Positions 1-12,535 are shown, counted from the first letter of the stretch. The stretch: 64,000 nt of DNA from Ampullaceana balthica (GCA_944989445.1 CALYLW010000316.1:806001-870000), one strand, 5' to 3'. The notes: generated by a model not told the origin, from the letters alone. Translations and numbers: made by a program.

Positions 1-180
1 AAGGACAGAAACTTGCCCTTTATTATATAGGATGCTTGCTGGAGCATGAGACTATGCTGAGGTATATCTGGAAAGAAAAAAAAACAACCGCTAAATTATG
101 GTAATCAGAATGGAACAAGACGCAGTCTTTCTCTATTTGATCCTGACGATCTATCTATATTTCCTCCAGTTTATCTTTTT

Positions 181-1257
181 AAATCCCTTATATTAACTTC
201 ACCGCCGTCTCTGTCTGTCGTTCTGTCGTCATCTCTGTCTTGGGCGGGCGGAAAAACCAAAGTCAAAAATGACCGACTCCCGTGATCCGATCGAGCTGAA
301 ATTTGACACACGGACCCGTCTCAACTAACAATGCATCGTATCAAAATTTCAGATCGATCGAACGTACCGTAATTAAATTTATGCATTTTTAGTTTATCCT
401 TATATAACGTATGTAATTCAAATTCACGGTTTGTTATTGTTTTTTTCCCACGTGAGAGTTTGAGTTGACGCGTTGACGCGACCCATCGAAGTACCGGCGT
501 GCTTTTGTTTACATTTTACGTGTCACGCTGAGCTAGATCCAGCGATCGGTGACCAGACTTTTCCCCTCGGGTTATGAAGCAAAGTTGAGTTAAGACAGAT
601 TCAGTCTGTAAATGTTTGTCGCGTTTGAAAATAATCAATACTGTTAGTTATGTTTCATATATAAGGGATTTATAGTCAAAAACTTTGTTTTTACGGGTTC
701 GTTTTATTTAAATCCCTTATATTAACTTCACGCCGTCTCTCTGTCTTCATCATCTCTGTCTTGGGCGGGCGGAAAAACAAAAGTAAAAATGACCCACTTC
801 CCGTGATCCGATTGAGCTGGAAATTTGGCACACGGACCTGTCTCACCTAACAATGCATCATATCAAAATTTCAGATCGATCGAAATTACCGTAATTAAAT
901 TTATGCACTTTTAGTTTATCCTTATATAACGTATGTAATTCAAATTCACTGTTTGTTATTGTTTTTCTTCACGGGATTGTTCAGTCACGCGTTGACGCGA
1001 CCCATCGAAGTACCGGCGTGCTTTTGTTTACATTTTACATGTCACGCTGAGTTCGGTCAAGCGATCGGTGACCAGACTTTTCCCCTCTCCCACCTCCCAC
1101 CCCCACCCCATCCCCAGGGTTATGAAGCAAAGTTGAGTTAAGACAGATTCAGTCTGTAAATGTTTGTCGCGTTTGAAAATAATCAATACTGTTAGTTATG
1201 TCTCATATATAAGGGATTTATAGTCAAAAACTTTGTTTTTACGGGTTTGTTTTATTT
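181..1257. repeat. Tandem pair of a ~0.5 kb transposon-like repeat
   Basis: Two copies (181-671 and 710-1219), each starting AAATCCCTTATATTAACTTC and ending ATATAAGGGATTT, so each is bounded by short inverted repeats. The spacer ATAGTCAAAAACTTTGTTTT occurs after both copies, making a head-to-tail tandem of about 529 bp. The second copy has an extra C-rich insert near 1087-1118. Internal words such as TTTCAGATCGATCGAA and GTACCGTAATTAAA recur at 26.4, 45.4, 45.8 and 60.9 kb, so this is a dispersed family. It has no coding capacity and is probably a non-autonomous DNA element. Confidence 0.8.
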
Positions 1258-1549
1258 CATATGTCATTGCCGAACGTCGGTCTTCCTCCAGTTGCGCTTT
1301 CCTTAAGTATTTTTCTATTTCCTCTTATTGCTTTTTCCTCCAAGTCCTCATGGTTGGCTTTTTCCATATCTTCACTTTGATAACTTTTCTATTTTCGAAA
1401 ATTAGTATATTTCCGTGCAATCAATAGGTCTTTCTCGTTGGTTTTTCCGTCTTATTCTCGCCGATATCTCCATATACTGACGGCGTTTTAGCTCCCCATA
1501 TTGAATCCCCGCAGATTAAGATTCGCATTATAATAATTATATGATTTAG

Positions 1550-1957
1550 TTTGAAAGTGAAAAGTGTGGTTACAAATATCAAGACGATAATTTAAATATA
1601 CTCCGTTACCATCAGCACCCCATAACAGACCAACACGGGACAATACACCTGACGGGAAACGAGCCCCGCCTCCTTTCTATCCACCGTTTAACCCCCCTCC
1701 CCCCATCCTGGCGACTCTCGTTCTTGGTCCTGGCGTATCTCTGTCTGGCATCGCTGGCTCTCTTTGCCTCCATCGTCCCGTGGGATTAGAGGTACATTGA
1801 CCACACGCTGGGTCAGCTGATAGACATGGTGCTAATCTGCCTGGACGGGAAAGTAGATAGCCTGGGCCAGGTGCAAAAGGATTTAGTCCCCATTGTCACC
1901 TCTTGGTCACATTATCATGACCTTGTCACTTTGTCATCAATGTGGGTGTTAAGTTAA
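1550..1957 (+). pseudogene. Possible exon or gene remnant interrupted by one TAG
   Basis: One + frame is open for 79 codons (from 1550 to a TAG at 1787-1789) and continues in the same frame for 55 more codons to a TAA at 1955. Just before the TAG it encodes a hydrophobic segment, WRLSFLVLAYLCLASLALFA, which could span a membrane. The stretch is more GC-rich than its surroundings. No family is recognised, the first part has no ATG, and chance cannot be excluded. Confidence 0.15.
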
Positions 1958-4172
1958 AAAGAAACATTTTTTAGAGTTAATTCAACAAAAAGGCATTTTA
2001 AACAAAATAATAATAATAATAAACATTTAAAACCAACAAACTATAGAACAAGGAGCATACGTCAGGCACTCTACATAATTTAAGAATAGATTTAATATAT
2101 TATATGCTACGTTAGTGCAGTTGCATTTTTAAAAAAAGTAAATAGATTGCTTTCTTTATACTAGATGAGGATAAAGATTTTTGTGTACTTTTTTTGTAAC
2201 GGTTCAGTTTTCTAAAAATGAGTTGTTTTTTTACTGGTTCTAAATCAGTCGGCATAAAGTCTGTCTCTGGTGTGTTTTAGGCATACAGACATATACGCAC
2301 GCAAACGCACTGTAAGTGAAATTTTATGATCAGAATGACGCACTTCTTGTATCTGTGCTCTGCTAATTATCGTCAACTCTTGTAAATAGGTGTTATATTT
2401 GTGTTTCAAAGAATAAAATTTCGTTGAAACTTCTCACATGGCTTGAATCAAGTGCACTCAAAGGACCATAACGTTTAGAGTTTAGACCATAACAATACTT
2501 AGAATTACACATAATATAGAAGGGGGAGAAAAAAGAGGAAAATATGAAACTATAAGAAAAACAATTCATTTCTTCGATTTTCTTTGTACAAGATTGAAAA
2601 CTGCAAACCCGAGACTATAAAGGGAGAGTGGGTCGGATGTCCAAACTAGACACAGGAACATTCTGTTCGTCCCGCACCCGATCTAACAGACATTATATGG
2701 ACGTCATTGTTTCTGGTACCGGACCACAATCTCGGTCTGCCAGTGGCAAAATAAGATGGCTGAACGGATAGATTTTATGGTCCAGCTGTCAGCGATGAAT
2801 CGACCGAACTTCAAAGCAGGACGAAACAAAAATGCAGTCGGGTGGTTAATTAACCCGTGTTGTTGTTTCTCTCGGTACCTGAATCTACCGCACACAATGA
2901 ATAGGAGTTGGTGACTTTTAGTAAGTTATAACGGGTGCCATGTAAAACATGCATTCTGAAAGCGCGGCTACATTTTAAAGGTAATCTTTTTCTTCTTTTT
3001 TTTTAACGTATAACTGTTGGGTTGAATAAAATTCGCAATTTAAAAAAAAATCTGATCTTCTTTAAATGAGAAATAAACTTTCTCTGGAGCACTTTCCCTG
3101 TGTTCAAAGCTTTAGTGAAATAACTCACTCAAACGTTATCCGAAATAACAAACGAATACAAACAGTGACTTGAGGTTCAAGATTTGAAAGCATTTTTATA
3201 AACGTTCTTTATACAGGCTATCAAACAATGAAGACGACCGTTCGAGGACTTTCAGCGGCTAAAGCTACTTGACAAACGAATCATAATAACCCGGGTTAAA
3301 CACCACCACACCAGTCACGCTACAGCACTTTTTGTTTCACGTCCTTGAATTATATTAGTGTTCAAATGCCCTAACCCTTAACCCCCCCCCACAACCCTTA
3401 ACCCCCCCCCACAACCCTTAACCCCCCTCCCCACACACACACACACACACACCGCGAAGATGTATGGCATTGATATAACATTTCAATTTCCGTAAAACAA
3501 AGGACAATATATCTCACCTAAAGCGCTTGTGGCATTTTATAGTAGTGGCTAATAGTAGCTCATCACAGCCCGCATATGGGGAATTTTATCTCGGTTATTT
3601 AAAGTAGTCTTTCCTGGAGATATTGCTTTGACCTCAGCTATATGACAATATTGAGTGGAAGTTGTTACAGTGAGAGAGATTTCATATATGAAGCCTCGTA
3701 TAAACATGTGCAACGGTGTGGGTGTGTCCGGAGGAAGCACACTCACTCTCTGAGTAATTTCATTAATCTACGACTATGAACACTATATATATCGCTGGGA
3801 AGCTTCATGGAGGGTCGGAAAATTTTACACTGAAATTCGGAGTCCTCATCAAGACTCGAACTTAAGGTTTTTTTCCCCTATTGCCATTGATGAGATCGTC
3901 AATATCACTAGCCCAGTTCAACTTGTTATTTTAACCAACGTCCGAGGCGGCCAATTATTTTTTTCTTGGCATCTGGTTGAATTTCCCCCCATGCTTGATG
4001 CTTCGACAAAACAGAAGATCTTTGAGAATGTCGATTTGTCTCAGATCGAATATGAGTGCATTTTAGTTATTATTATTAGGCGTGGGTTTTTGTGTAAAGT
4101 TATTTTCTTGTGTGAAATCAACCTGAAACTGACATGAAATAAACTCACTGATCAAGAATGATTATTTCTCAT
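1958..4172. other. Unique AT-rich sequence with simple repeats
   Basis: No gene is supported. Contains a C-rich run with three CCCTTAACCCC words at about 3368-3430, followed directly by (CA)n to about 3452. Short stop-free frames elsewhere have no recognisable protein features. Confidence 0.6.
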
Positions 4173-4457
4173 GATCAACACTTGTCCCGAATCAACACTT
4201 GTCCCGAATCAACACTTGTCCCGAATCAACACTTGTCCCGAATCAACACTTGTCCCGAATCAACACTTGTCCCGAATCAACACTTGTCCCGAATCAACAC
4301 TTGTCCCGAATCAACACTTGCCCTGAATCAACACTTGTCCCGAATCAACACTTGTCCCGAATCAACACTTGTCCCGAATCAACACTTGTCCCGAATCAAC
4401 ACTTGTCCCGAATCAACACTTGTCCCGGATCAACACTTGCCTCTAATCAACACTTGT
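4173..4457. repeat. 17-bp minisatellite, about 17 copies
   Basis: Unit AATCAACACTTGTCCCG, with variants in the last few copies. Since 17 is not a multiple of 3, all three + frames stay open and give 102- and 105-residue periodic frames. These are repeat artefacts. Confidence 0.97.
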
Positions 4458-5490
4458 ATGCTCTGACCAAAGTCAACAACTACACAGAGGTTTTTGAAGT
4501 CGTGTATAAAGTTTAAGAATTCTATTCAAAGATATATCAAGACTCGGGGCAAAACACTAAAATTGATTAAAAAGTTGTAAATTTAAATACATTTCCCCAT
4601 AGCACTTCACTTTAACTTTTTACAATTTAACTTTTAAATCTTTTATTTGGTTCGTGTTGCATACAAGTTTAGTTTATTATGTTGCAGTTTAAAATGTATC
4701 TCCCACTTGTTTGATGGCTCGCCTGATCTATGATGAATCCCGAGAAAACTATTTCCTGGGTTTGCGGGCTGTTGTTTTTTGTATTTTCTTTTCCTCTGGG
4801 CAGATAACAGATATTCTTAAAATACATATTTTATTGTTTAAAACCTCCTATCTGAGCCAAAATCACTATTATTAGAAATAATAAAGATTTTATTTGGACA
4901 ATTTTTGGGGTTTTGTTCAAATACTAATTTCTTGTGGTAAAACCAGAAAATAGGGCTTTGAAAGTAAAATTTTTAAAGATATTTTTATTTTAAAAAAACC
5001 CACCCATGTGAATAATTCTTATAAGCCATATTCGTGTAAAAAATTAGTCACAAAATAATTTTCTAGAAAATATTATATCTTTTCAATGTACACCTCAAAA
5101 ACAATTGAAATTTTAAGAATTTTTTTTATAAGACACATTTTATGTATATTAGATAACACATTCGAAATACTCCAGGTGTAGTGCAGATTTTTAACCCCAT
5201 ATATCGCCCAGATTTTATTTCCTAAAGAAAAAAAAAGAATTTAAATTCATATTTGATTTCCTTTAAACTATAGGACATATTTTACGGCCAATGCAAAGTA
5301 CATTTATAGCCTATATATCTTATAGCAAAGAACATATTTCTATAATCTATAAGTATAAAGTATATTTTTAAAAAAAAGTATACTTTAGATTAGATGTATT
5401 TCCTGCTGATAGCACATATTGTATATCCTGGGCGTAGAGTAAAGTTTTGAAATTCTTACCTTACAACTCATCTCGTGTCCATAACCCATG
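4458..5490. other. AT-rich sequence, nothing recognised
   Basis: Very AT-rich with many A/T homopolymers on both strands. No open frame, RNA gene or repeat family was recognised. Confidence 0.6.
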
Positions 5491-6894
5491 CAGTACAATT
5501 CAACCTTGAGGCAATAACACAGCACAATTCAACCTTGAGTCAATAACACAGCACAATTCAACCTTGAGTCAATAACACAGCACAATTCAACCTTGAGTCA
5601 ATAACACAGCACAATTCAACCTTGAGTCAATAACACAGCACAATTCAACCTTGAGTCAATAACACAGCACAATTCAACCTTGAGGCAATAACACAGCACA
5701 ATTCAACCTTGAGTCAATAACAGCACAATTCAACCTTGAGTCAATAACACAGCACAATTCAACCTTGAGTCAATAACACAGCACAATTCAACCTTGAGTC
5801 AATAACACAGCACAATTCAACCTTGAGTCAATAACACAGCACAATTCAACCTTGAGTCAATAACACAGTACAATTCAACCTTGAGGCAATAACACAGCAC
5901 AATTCAACCTTGAGTCAATAACACAGCACAATTCAACCTTGAGGCAATAACACAGCACAATTCAACCTTGAGTCAATAACAGCACAATTCAACCTTGAGT
6001 CAATAACACAGCACAATTCAACCTTGAGTCAATAACACAGCACAATTCACCTTGTGTCAATAACACAGCACAATTCACCTTGAGTCAATAACACAGCACA
6101 ATTCACCTTGAGTCAATAACACAGCACAATTCAACCTTGAGTCAATAACACAGCACAATTCACCTTGTGTCAATAACACAGCACAATTCACCTTGAGTCA
6201 ATAACACAGCACAATTCACCTTGAGTCAATAACACAGCACAATTCAACCTTGAGTCAATAACACAGCACAATTCAACCTTGAGTCAATAACACAGCACAA
6301 TTCAACCTTGAGTCAATAACACAGCACAATTCAACCTTGAGTCAATAACACAGCACAATTCAACCTTGAGTCAATAACACAGCACAATTCACCTTGTGTC
6401 AATAACACAGCACAATTCAACCTTGTGTCAATAACACAGCACAATTCAACCTTGAGTCAATAACACAGCACAATTCAACCTTGAGTCAATAACACAGCAC
6501 AATTCAACCTTGAGTCAATAACACAGAACAATTCAACCTTGAGTCAATAACAGCACAATTCAACCTTGAGTCAATAACAGCACAATTCAACCTTGAGTCA
6601 ATAACAGCACAATTCACCTTGAGTCAATAACAGCACAATTCAACCTTGAGTCAATAACAGCACAATTCACCTTGAGTCAATAACAGCACAATTCACCTTG
6701 AGTCAATAACAGCACAATTCACCTTGTGTCAATAACAGCACAATTCAACCTTGAGTCAATAACAGCACAATTCAACCTTGAGTCAATAACAGCACAATTC
6801 ACCTTGTGTCAATAACAGCACAATTCAACCTTGAGTCAATAACACAGCACAATTCAACCTTGAGTCAATAACACAGCACAATTCACCTTGTGTC
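5491..6894. repeat. 29-bp minisatellite, about 49 copies
   Basis: Unit CACAGCACAATTCAACCTTG plus AGTCAATAA. Variants lose one A (TTCACC), lose CA (units of 26-27 bp), or carry GAGGC or GTGTC in place of GAGTC. The CA-less short unit dominates 6541-6840, while full-length units dominate before it and return at the very end. A multi-unit block with two TTCACCTTGAGTC units behind a TTCACCTTGTGTC unit occurs twice (near 6045 and 6160), showing segmental amplification. Confidence 0.97.
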
Positions 6895-7419
6895 TTTACC
6901 AACTTTTCATGCATGTCAGCGTTAAACGTTTTAAATATAATTTTAAACTACATTATTCAGTAATACAAACTTCAGATCAACATCATTTACACGAGGGTAT
7001 GTTAACAATTATAAATTTTACTCATCACTGCATCACCCATCCATTTACCTCTACAACGTCAGCTTGTTTCCTGATTGGTCAACCGTAAACTATAACTTCA
7101 GGATGATACGTCTATGTGAACCCTGAACCCGACCCAAACACTTGTGGTTAACGGCTGTAGTAAACCACTGTATACGATTAACAGAAATCTCAGGGAAGTG
7201 CTCATATTTCCTGTTTTTAAGAATCAGGCTTGCATTGCGTCAATTTAAAATTTATATTTTTTTTAATCGGGTCCCGGAACTCAAAACAAAAAAAATAAAA
7301 AAAAATATGGCCTCTTGATTCATTCACTGTCACGCTTCCGTGGCCGTAAATCAAGTGTGATATTTAAACAGTTGTTGGCGTAATTCGCAAATCTTTTAAT
7401 TGATTTTTTAAACTGGCAA
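6895..7419. other. Unique sequence, nothing recognised
   Basis: No supported gene. The 66-residue frame beginning inside the minisatellite end has no recognisable motif. Confidence 0.5.
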
Positions 7420-7530
7420 ACATGTGACGTCACTCTTTGTGTGTGGCGCATGCATTTCGTACAGTTCTCTCCCTTCCCTTGGCATGCGCACTTCCGTTTG
7501 CTGCCATTTTATTGAGCTATGTCAACAAGA
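7420..7530. promoter_or_regulatory. Candidate TATA-less promoter with CRE and NRF1-like sites
   Basis: Clustered within ~110 bp: a perfect CRE TGACGTCA (7425-7432), two NRF1-like words GCGCATGC (7446-7453) and GCATGCGCA (7482-7490), an ETS-like CTTCCG (7491-7496) and a YY1-like GCCATTTT (7503-7510). This combination typifies housekeeping promoters. The YY1-like word reads as AAAATGGC on the minus strand, so direction is uncertain. No coding exon is visible on either side. Confidence 0.3.
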
Positions 7531-7988
7531 TCGGTTTCAAAGCGTTCGCAATAAAAAAAAACAACAACGTTTAAGTTTTAAAAAAAACAAAAAACTTTCG
7601 GCTTATAGCCTCTCTACAAAGCTGCGGAGATTATATGAAAAACCTCTCAGAGTTTACGGGCGAAACCTTTTTTTTTCCCCCAGCAGCCAAACGACGTCTG
7701 CTATCACGTCATGTCACCTCAGCCTCAGATAGCTCAGTTGCGTTTTTAACGCCGATTCCTTGGCTTTTGGGGGGCTACGTGGATTAGGAACGTACAAAGA
7801 AGTCATCGCAAAGTGTGTGTGTTTGGGGGGGGGAGGGGGGAGGTGGATTGAACTCATAGCTTATCTCCCCACACGGTTTGATGTCGGACGCGACCACTCG
7901 AAAATGCTGTTTTATGGTTTGGTGGGATCGAGGTGGTGGGACAGAGGGCGAGTGCACTCCGTGAACTCAACGGGTTGTTCCTCCCACC

Positions 7989-8023
<35 letters not shown>

Positions 8024-9160
8024 GCCTGAGAAGGGTAATCATTACAACAGTGACGGCCTTCACTCCACTCAAGTAAATTATCCTATTGATCTGGACCTTG
8101 AGGAATTGAAAGTTCGTGAAATATTCTTTTATATTTTTATATTAGTATTAGTTAGTTTGAAAATATTCAGCCCAGCAAAATTCCTGTAATCAACAAATTT
8201 GTAATGATAAATAAACAACAACATCCCCCCCCCCAATATTTTCAAGAAATATTGGCGCTTTTATTCTTAATGAACACAAAAATGTCTTATCTTCTTATCA
8301 ATATCTGTTACAGAATATTATTTTGTCCTACGGCCTACGCTTATTCGTGGTTTATGTATAGTCTTGCATTTTACTACAGATTTAAATATTGATAGATGTT
8401 TGGTTTTCCTGGTTAGATCAGTAAACCAATTCCAGGTCCGAATTCCAGACGGGATGAACCGGCATTAGTAAGTGTTTGTTCTTGCATACATAATAAGAAT
8501 AATGTATATATTCCTATGTCTATCTGAGCGTTGTATTAGATTCTGTTTGTGTAGTTTTCAAGTTCATAGTTACTGTACTCAAGAATTCGTTTTAGAACCT
8601 TCATAAGTTAAAGCCACCGTAACACATCGAAGCGAAGTTACTGTTTACATATATTATTGAGATCATACCTTTGGCACGGTGTTCTCTATCCTCAGACATT
8701 TAAAGAAATGACAATTTAAATCCATTAAAATTTTGGGACTAAAAATAAAAGTTAATAATTTCAATTTTTAGATTAGAATTTAAATCTTCAAGGTGTGAAC
8801 AGGCGAGGCTTTCATTTCAATAAAGCAAAACAAATATCTCGGACAATTGATATTTGTTTTAAATTAAAGGAATTTTTTATTTTTGAATTTTGTTTTTATC
8901 ACTTATACAAGGATATAAGTGGTTGAACCATATGAAATAAACAATAAAATCAAAATTAGCCAGATAAGAATGTTTGCCACCAAGGAAGTCCGCTCCGATT
9001 GACCAAGACACATTGTGTTGACAGAAAACATTTGTTCGACTTTTCGATCTTTTCAACCAAGAAAAGTGCGGTCTTTTAACCCGGTTTCAGTAAGCTAGTT
9101 TTCGGAAATTCCCACTTTCCGGAAAATTACAGAAATTCAAATATTTAAAACTAGTTTTTG
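7531..9160. other. Unique sequence with poly-G and (CA)n tracts
   Basis: G-rich run near 7827-7845, (CA)n at about 7996-8020, and a C9 tract near 8226. Short frames across these tracts on both strands are low-complexity shadows. No gene recognised. Confidence 0.5.
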
Positions 9161-9365
9161 CTGCGGCGCCGTGGCGCCTGCGGCGCCCCCCCTTTTTTTT
9201 ATGGGCGCCTACGGCGCCCACCTTTTTCAAAAGCCCAACTAACTTGTCCTGTGATAGCTACGTAATATTAAACTACCTTAAATGTACACAAAGTAATTTT
9301 AAATTGAGGTTGTAGGGCGCCTACTTTTTTTTTGTCAAAAGCCCAAGTAACTTATCCTTGTATGA
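9161..9365. repeat. GGCGCC-rich palindromic cluster with a direct repeat
   Basis: At 9161-9221, GGCGCC palindromes recur five times around a poly-C/poly-T run. The following words GGGCGCC...CTTTTTCAAAAGCCCAA and AACTTGTCCT recur at about 9316-9358 as GGGCGCCTACTTTTT...GTCAAAAGCCCAAG and AACTTATCCT. Possibly decayed transposon ends; no family assigned. Confidence 0.5.
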
Positions 9366-9702
9366 TAAACACGAAATATTCCTGAAAATTAAACAAAGCA
9401 TTTATATAATAATTTTACAGTGCTAATCACCACACAATTTTTAAACTAATTTTAGAAAGCAGCGCACCAAATTACTGCACCAAAAATTAACCATTTGAGT
9501 CAATCAGCACTGCTTACAACGCAAAATTTAAAAAAAGCAGAGTGATTTCCCTTAACGTTAGGCGGCAGTGAAAAATGAGCGTAAATATATAATATATTAT
9601 TATTATTATTATTATTATTTTTGATATCCGCAAAGACCCATGAGTATGATCTACTTTCTTATTTTAACTATGTTTACAGCAGTCGTTAATACAGATATTC
9701 AT

Positions 9703-9900
9703 TAATGTTCCTTTTAAGCTGCGCGGATTCGCGACCGCGAAGATATGTGACCGACGTCTCGCAGCAGTTTAGAGATACCGCGCAGAAAATTTTGTAAATT
9801 ATTGCACACAAAAAGGATGCTGTGCAACTTTGCACTCGAGTTTTTGTTTTGGTTTTTTTTTACTTTGCACACGGACCGACAAACCTTAGAGGGAACATTG
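9703..9900. mobile_element. hAT MITE, TGTTCCC family, copy 1
   Basis: Non-autonomous element with ends TAATGTTCCTTTTAAGCTG and ...TTAGAGGGAACATTG. Flanks ATATTCAT (9695-9702) and ATGTTCAT (9901-9908) match at 7 of 8 bases, the target duplication length of hAT elements. The interior shares CGCAGCAGTTTAGA and GATGCTGTGCAACTTTGCAC with the copies at 16.5 and 58.1 kb. The open frames here are shared repeat sequence, not genes. Confidence 0.9.
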
Positions 9901-9908
9901 ATGTTCAT

Positions 9909-12469
9909 TCAGTCGTTAGGATTTTCGGTTTATGATGATTCTGAAGCTATCAGTATCAATCTTGTCACGAAACTAAAACGCTAAGAAGGGAATCGCCATT
10001 GCTAGCATCGCAAAACAGACTCCAGAGATAATTGTTCACGGCCACTGCACTTTTCAACGAAGGAGCAGGCAGCGCAATATTTTGAATATTCCAAGCTAAA
10101 AAAAAACCAAAGACGTTTTGTGTTTAGTAGCCAACCAACGGTGTCATCCAGATATCATTTCCGGTTTAATTCCATCCCTTTAAAAAAAAATCAATCAAAG
10201 ACTCATACTAATGTGTAAAGGCCAAGGATGTATGCTTAGGCGTAGGCTGTTCATTGCACGAAACTTTGAATAGCACCTCTATTGCTTGCATCCTGGGTGC
10301 ACTCTGAATTAGCACTTATACTGAAGTAACACTCACAGTATTCTTAAATAATAATCTCTGTAACTCCCTAAGCCCATGTCCACAGTACCACTTTAAAAAA
10401 AATAATAATTAAAAACAACTCTTCCGTTGACATTGACCCACATTTCATCTTATCCAACTCAAATTATCCCTGTGTTGTCATCCAATACGAGATGCAATTA
10501 ATTTTTAAAAAAATTAAGGAAAAATCCATTTACATATTTTTTTAAAATACAGACCCCCTCACTGTCTCTTTTTCCAGTCATTTCTCCTCTACAAAACATA
10601 GACAACTTCTGAGCATGCGAGTTATGGTAGCGAGTCTAAACGTCACGTGGTTGGCCCTCGTTGTCAGCGTGGATTGGGGTTTCTATTTAAACGTCCATTA
10701 GCTCCGTTAATTGTGTCCCCCCCCCATCCCCCAAAGCTAATTATTTTTAGATGCATGCACATTGAGCAACTGGTTATTCTAAACTTCATTACAGTTACTG
10801 TTACAAAAGAAAAAAAAAGTCAAAAAATTAATATCTGGACAAAAAATGTTTTTGGGTGAGTAGAGTTACAGTTCCGGGCCAGTGGAGGTCTGATTTAATG
10901 TTATTTTCAGGGTTGAGTGAAACTTGGAGGGATGCAGCGGAGACCACTTCGGTGACGTTAATTAAATGACGGAGCTTGGCGGAGCCTATGATAGATCCTT
11001 CGCCTGGAGGGGTGTGGCCATCACGGAGTCTCCGCCCACACTTCACTCACGCAAAGAGCTCGCGAAACTCCCGTTGATGTCAATGCACCCCCCCCTCCTC
11101 CACTCACTCACCACGGCGTGAGCTAGTTGCTAGAAATACCCGGTCGATATTTTAAGGTTATATAAATAAAAATAAAAAGTAGACCACGACGAAATTTGCA
11201 GATGAATGATTTCTTACACATCGCTACAGCGTCAACATGGGCTCTGGTATATGGTTCGTTAGTACAGCTGTTACATACGAAACAATGTCAGGCCATTTTT
11301 TCCCCACAGGTATTAAGAAAATATGTTATTTTTATATCCCCTACCCCGCCATCTTTGATCCGTTATTCATAATTATTTTTATGGGGGTGGTGGGTGGATG
11401 GGTGGGTGGTGGCGTTTCGAAGTTTACCTCGCTCCAGTTACGTCAATACACATTAGGTCTGGACATGGGGGTATCAAAAGACCTGGGGAAATTAGAATTC
11501 TTTAAAAAAAAACTTATTTAAATGAAAACCACATTGTTTTAACCTTCAATAGTTCTTTGACAGCTGTCACATGCATTAGTTCTTTGACAGCCGTCAAATG
11601 CATCAATGGCAAAAGTAGGACGTTAAATTGTGTTTATCAAAACGCTCCAGAGCAAGGAGCTCTGACTCTATAAGATGTCAGTCACCGCAAGTAAAGAAGA
11701 TGTTCGCATCATACAAAAACTGGGTATAAAGTGCATTCATCAAGGAACGTGAAGCAAACACCACGAGAGTGTCAATAAAACATGTTCGCCTATAGCTGAC
11801 GAAGCTTTTTAATCAAATTTTTTTCAACGTGTATTGTTTGAACTTTTTAACTTTTTATTTTTTTAAAAACAGTTATATATATATATATATATATATATTT
11901 ACAGCTCTTATTTCTTTTTGTAGCCAAGAAGTGTAAGCTTTTAAAATCTCATAACCCCAAGAAACTTAGACTTACAGATGACCCATTCTCATTGTAAGGT
12001 CGGTCAGTTTTGCGTTTTCGGGATGCCTTATAAATGGGTATCCACCAATGCCAAGACTTTGCCCATTCGATCAATTAACATAAAATTAAAAAAGTTTCAC
12101 TGGGAGATGACCCTTCTAAAGCTTTATCTAACAAAACAAAAGAACGAAATATTCTACATTTTTTTCGGAAGTTTATAGCCTGTCTGGAAAGGATTTTGGG
12201 GAAAGTGATGAGTCTTTAAGGTGTAAAAAAGAGACATGTTTAACAATGTCGATTTAAAGTCAGTTTTTAAAAAAAAATTGACAAAAATAAACTAATATAT
12301 TTCTTTTAAAAAGTCAACCGGAATGAAGATAGTACCAGTACCAGTGTAAAAAATTATCTCTTTTTTTTTGGTAGGGTTGCTATCTTCATGATGTAAATTT
12401 GAGATGCTATATTAAAGTCTGTGGTAAAAATATATTTTTAAAAAAAAATCGGCAGTTAACACCTAGGAA
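9909..12469. other. Unique AT-rich sequence
   Basis: No supported gene. Contains a (TA)n run at 11873-11898 and a duplicated palindrome listed separately at 11548-11603. A GC-richer patch at 10.63-10.73 kb and one at 10.98-11.11 kb might be regulatory, but nothing specific is recognised. Confidence 0.5.
11548..11603. promoter_or_regulatory. Tandem pair of TGIF/Meis-type palindromes
   Basis: A 27-bp unit TAGTTCTTTGACAG...ATGCAT is repeated. The first copy contains TGACAGCTGTCA (11558-11569), the known TGIF/PREP homeodomain palindrome; the second contains TGACAGCCGTCA (11585-11596). A regulatory role is inference only. Confidence 0.25.
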
Positions 12470-12535
12470 CAGGGGCGCATTAAGATTACACGGGGCCCCT
12501 GGCTGCAATTCAAACTGGGGCCCTATCCACCAAAG
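12470..12535 (+). mobile_element. hAT terminus fragment (CAGGGGCG type)
   Basis: CAGGGGCGCATTAAGATTAC, then CGGGGCCCCTGGC and GGGGCCC. This resembles the ends of the ZMYM1-type hAT elements near 20.65 and 22.1 kb. No matching opposite end was identified, so it is probably a solo fragment. Confidence 0.5.

Noticed and set aside
3368..3430. Interstitial telomeric repeat (CCCTAACCCTTAACCCC words)
   Set aside because: Only a few irregular copies dominated by poly-C; not a run of TTAGGG units.
4158..4516. Secreted repeat-protein gene in the 17-bp array
   Set aside because: All three frames are open by periodicity alone; no signal peptide or flanking exon structure.
5491..6894. CRISPR array
   Set aside because: Units are contiguous tandem repeats without unique spacers, and the genome is eukaryotic.
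7540..7680. Pol III small RNA gene before the T-run near 7668
   Set aside because: No convincing A/B boxes or proximal element pattern; only a T-run terminator-like stretch.
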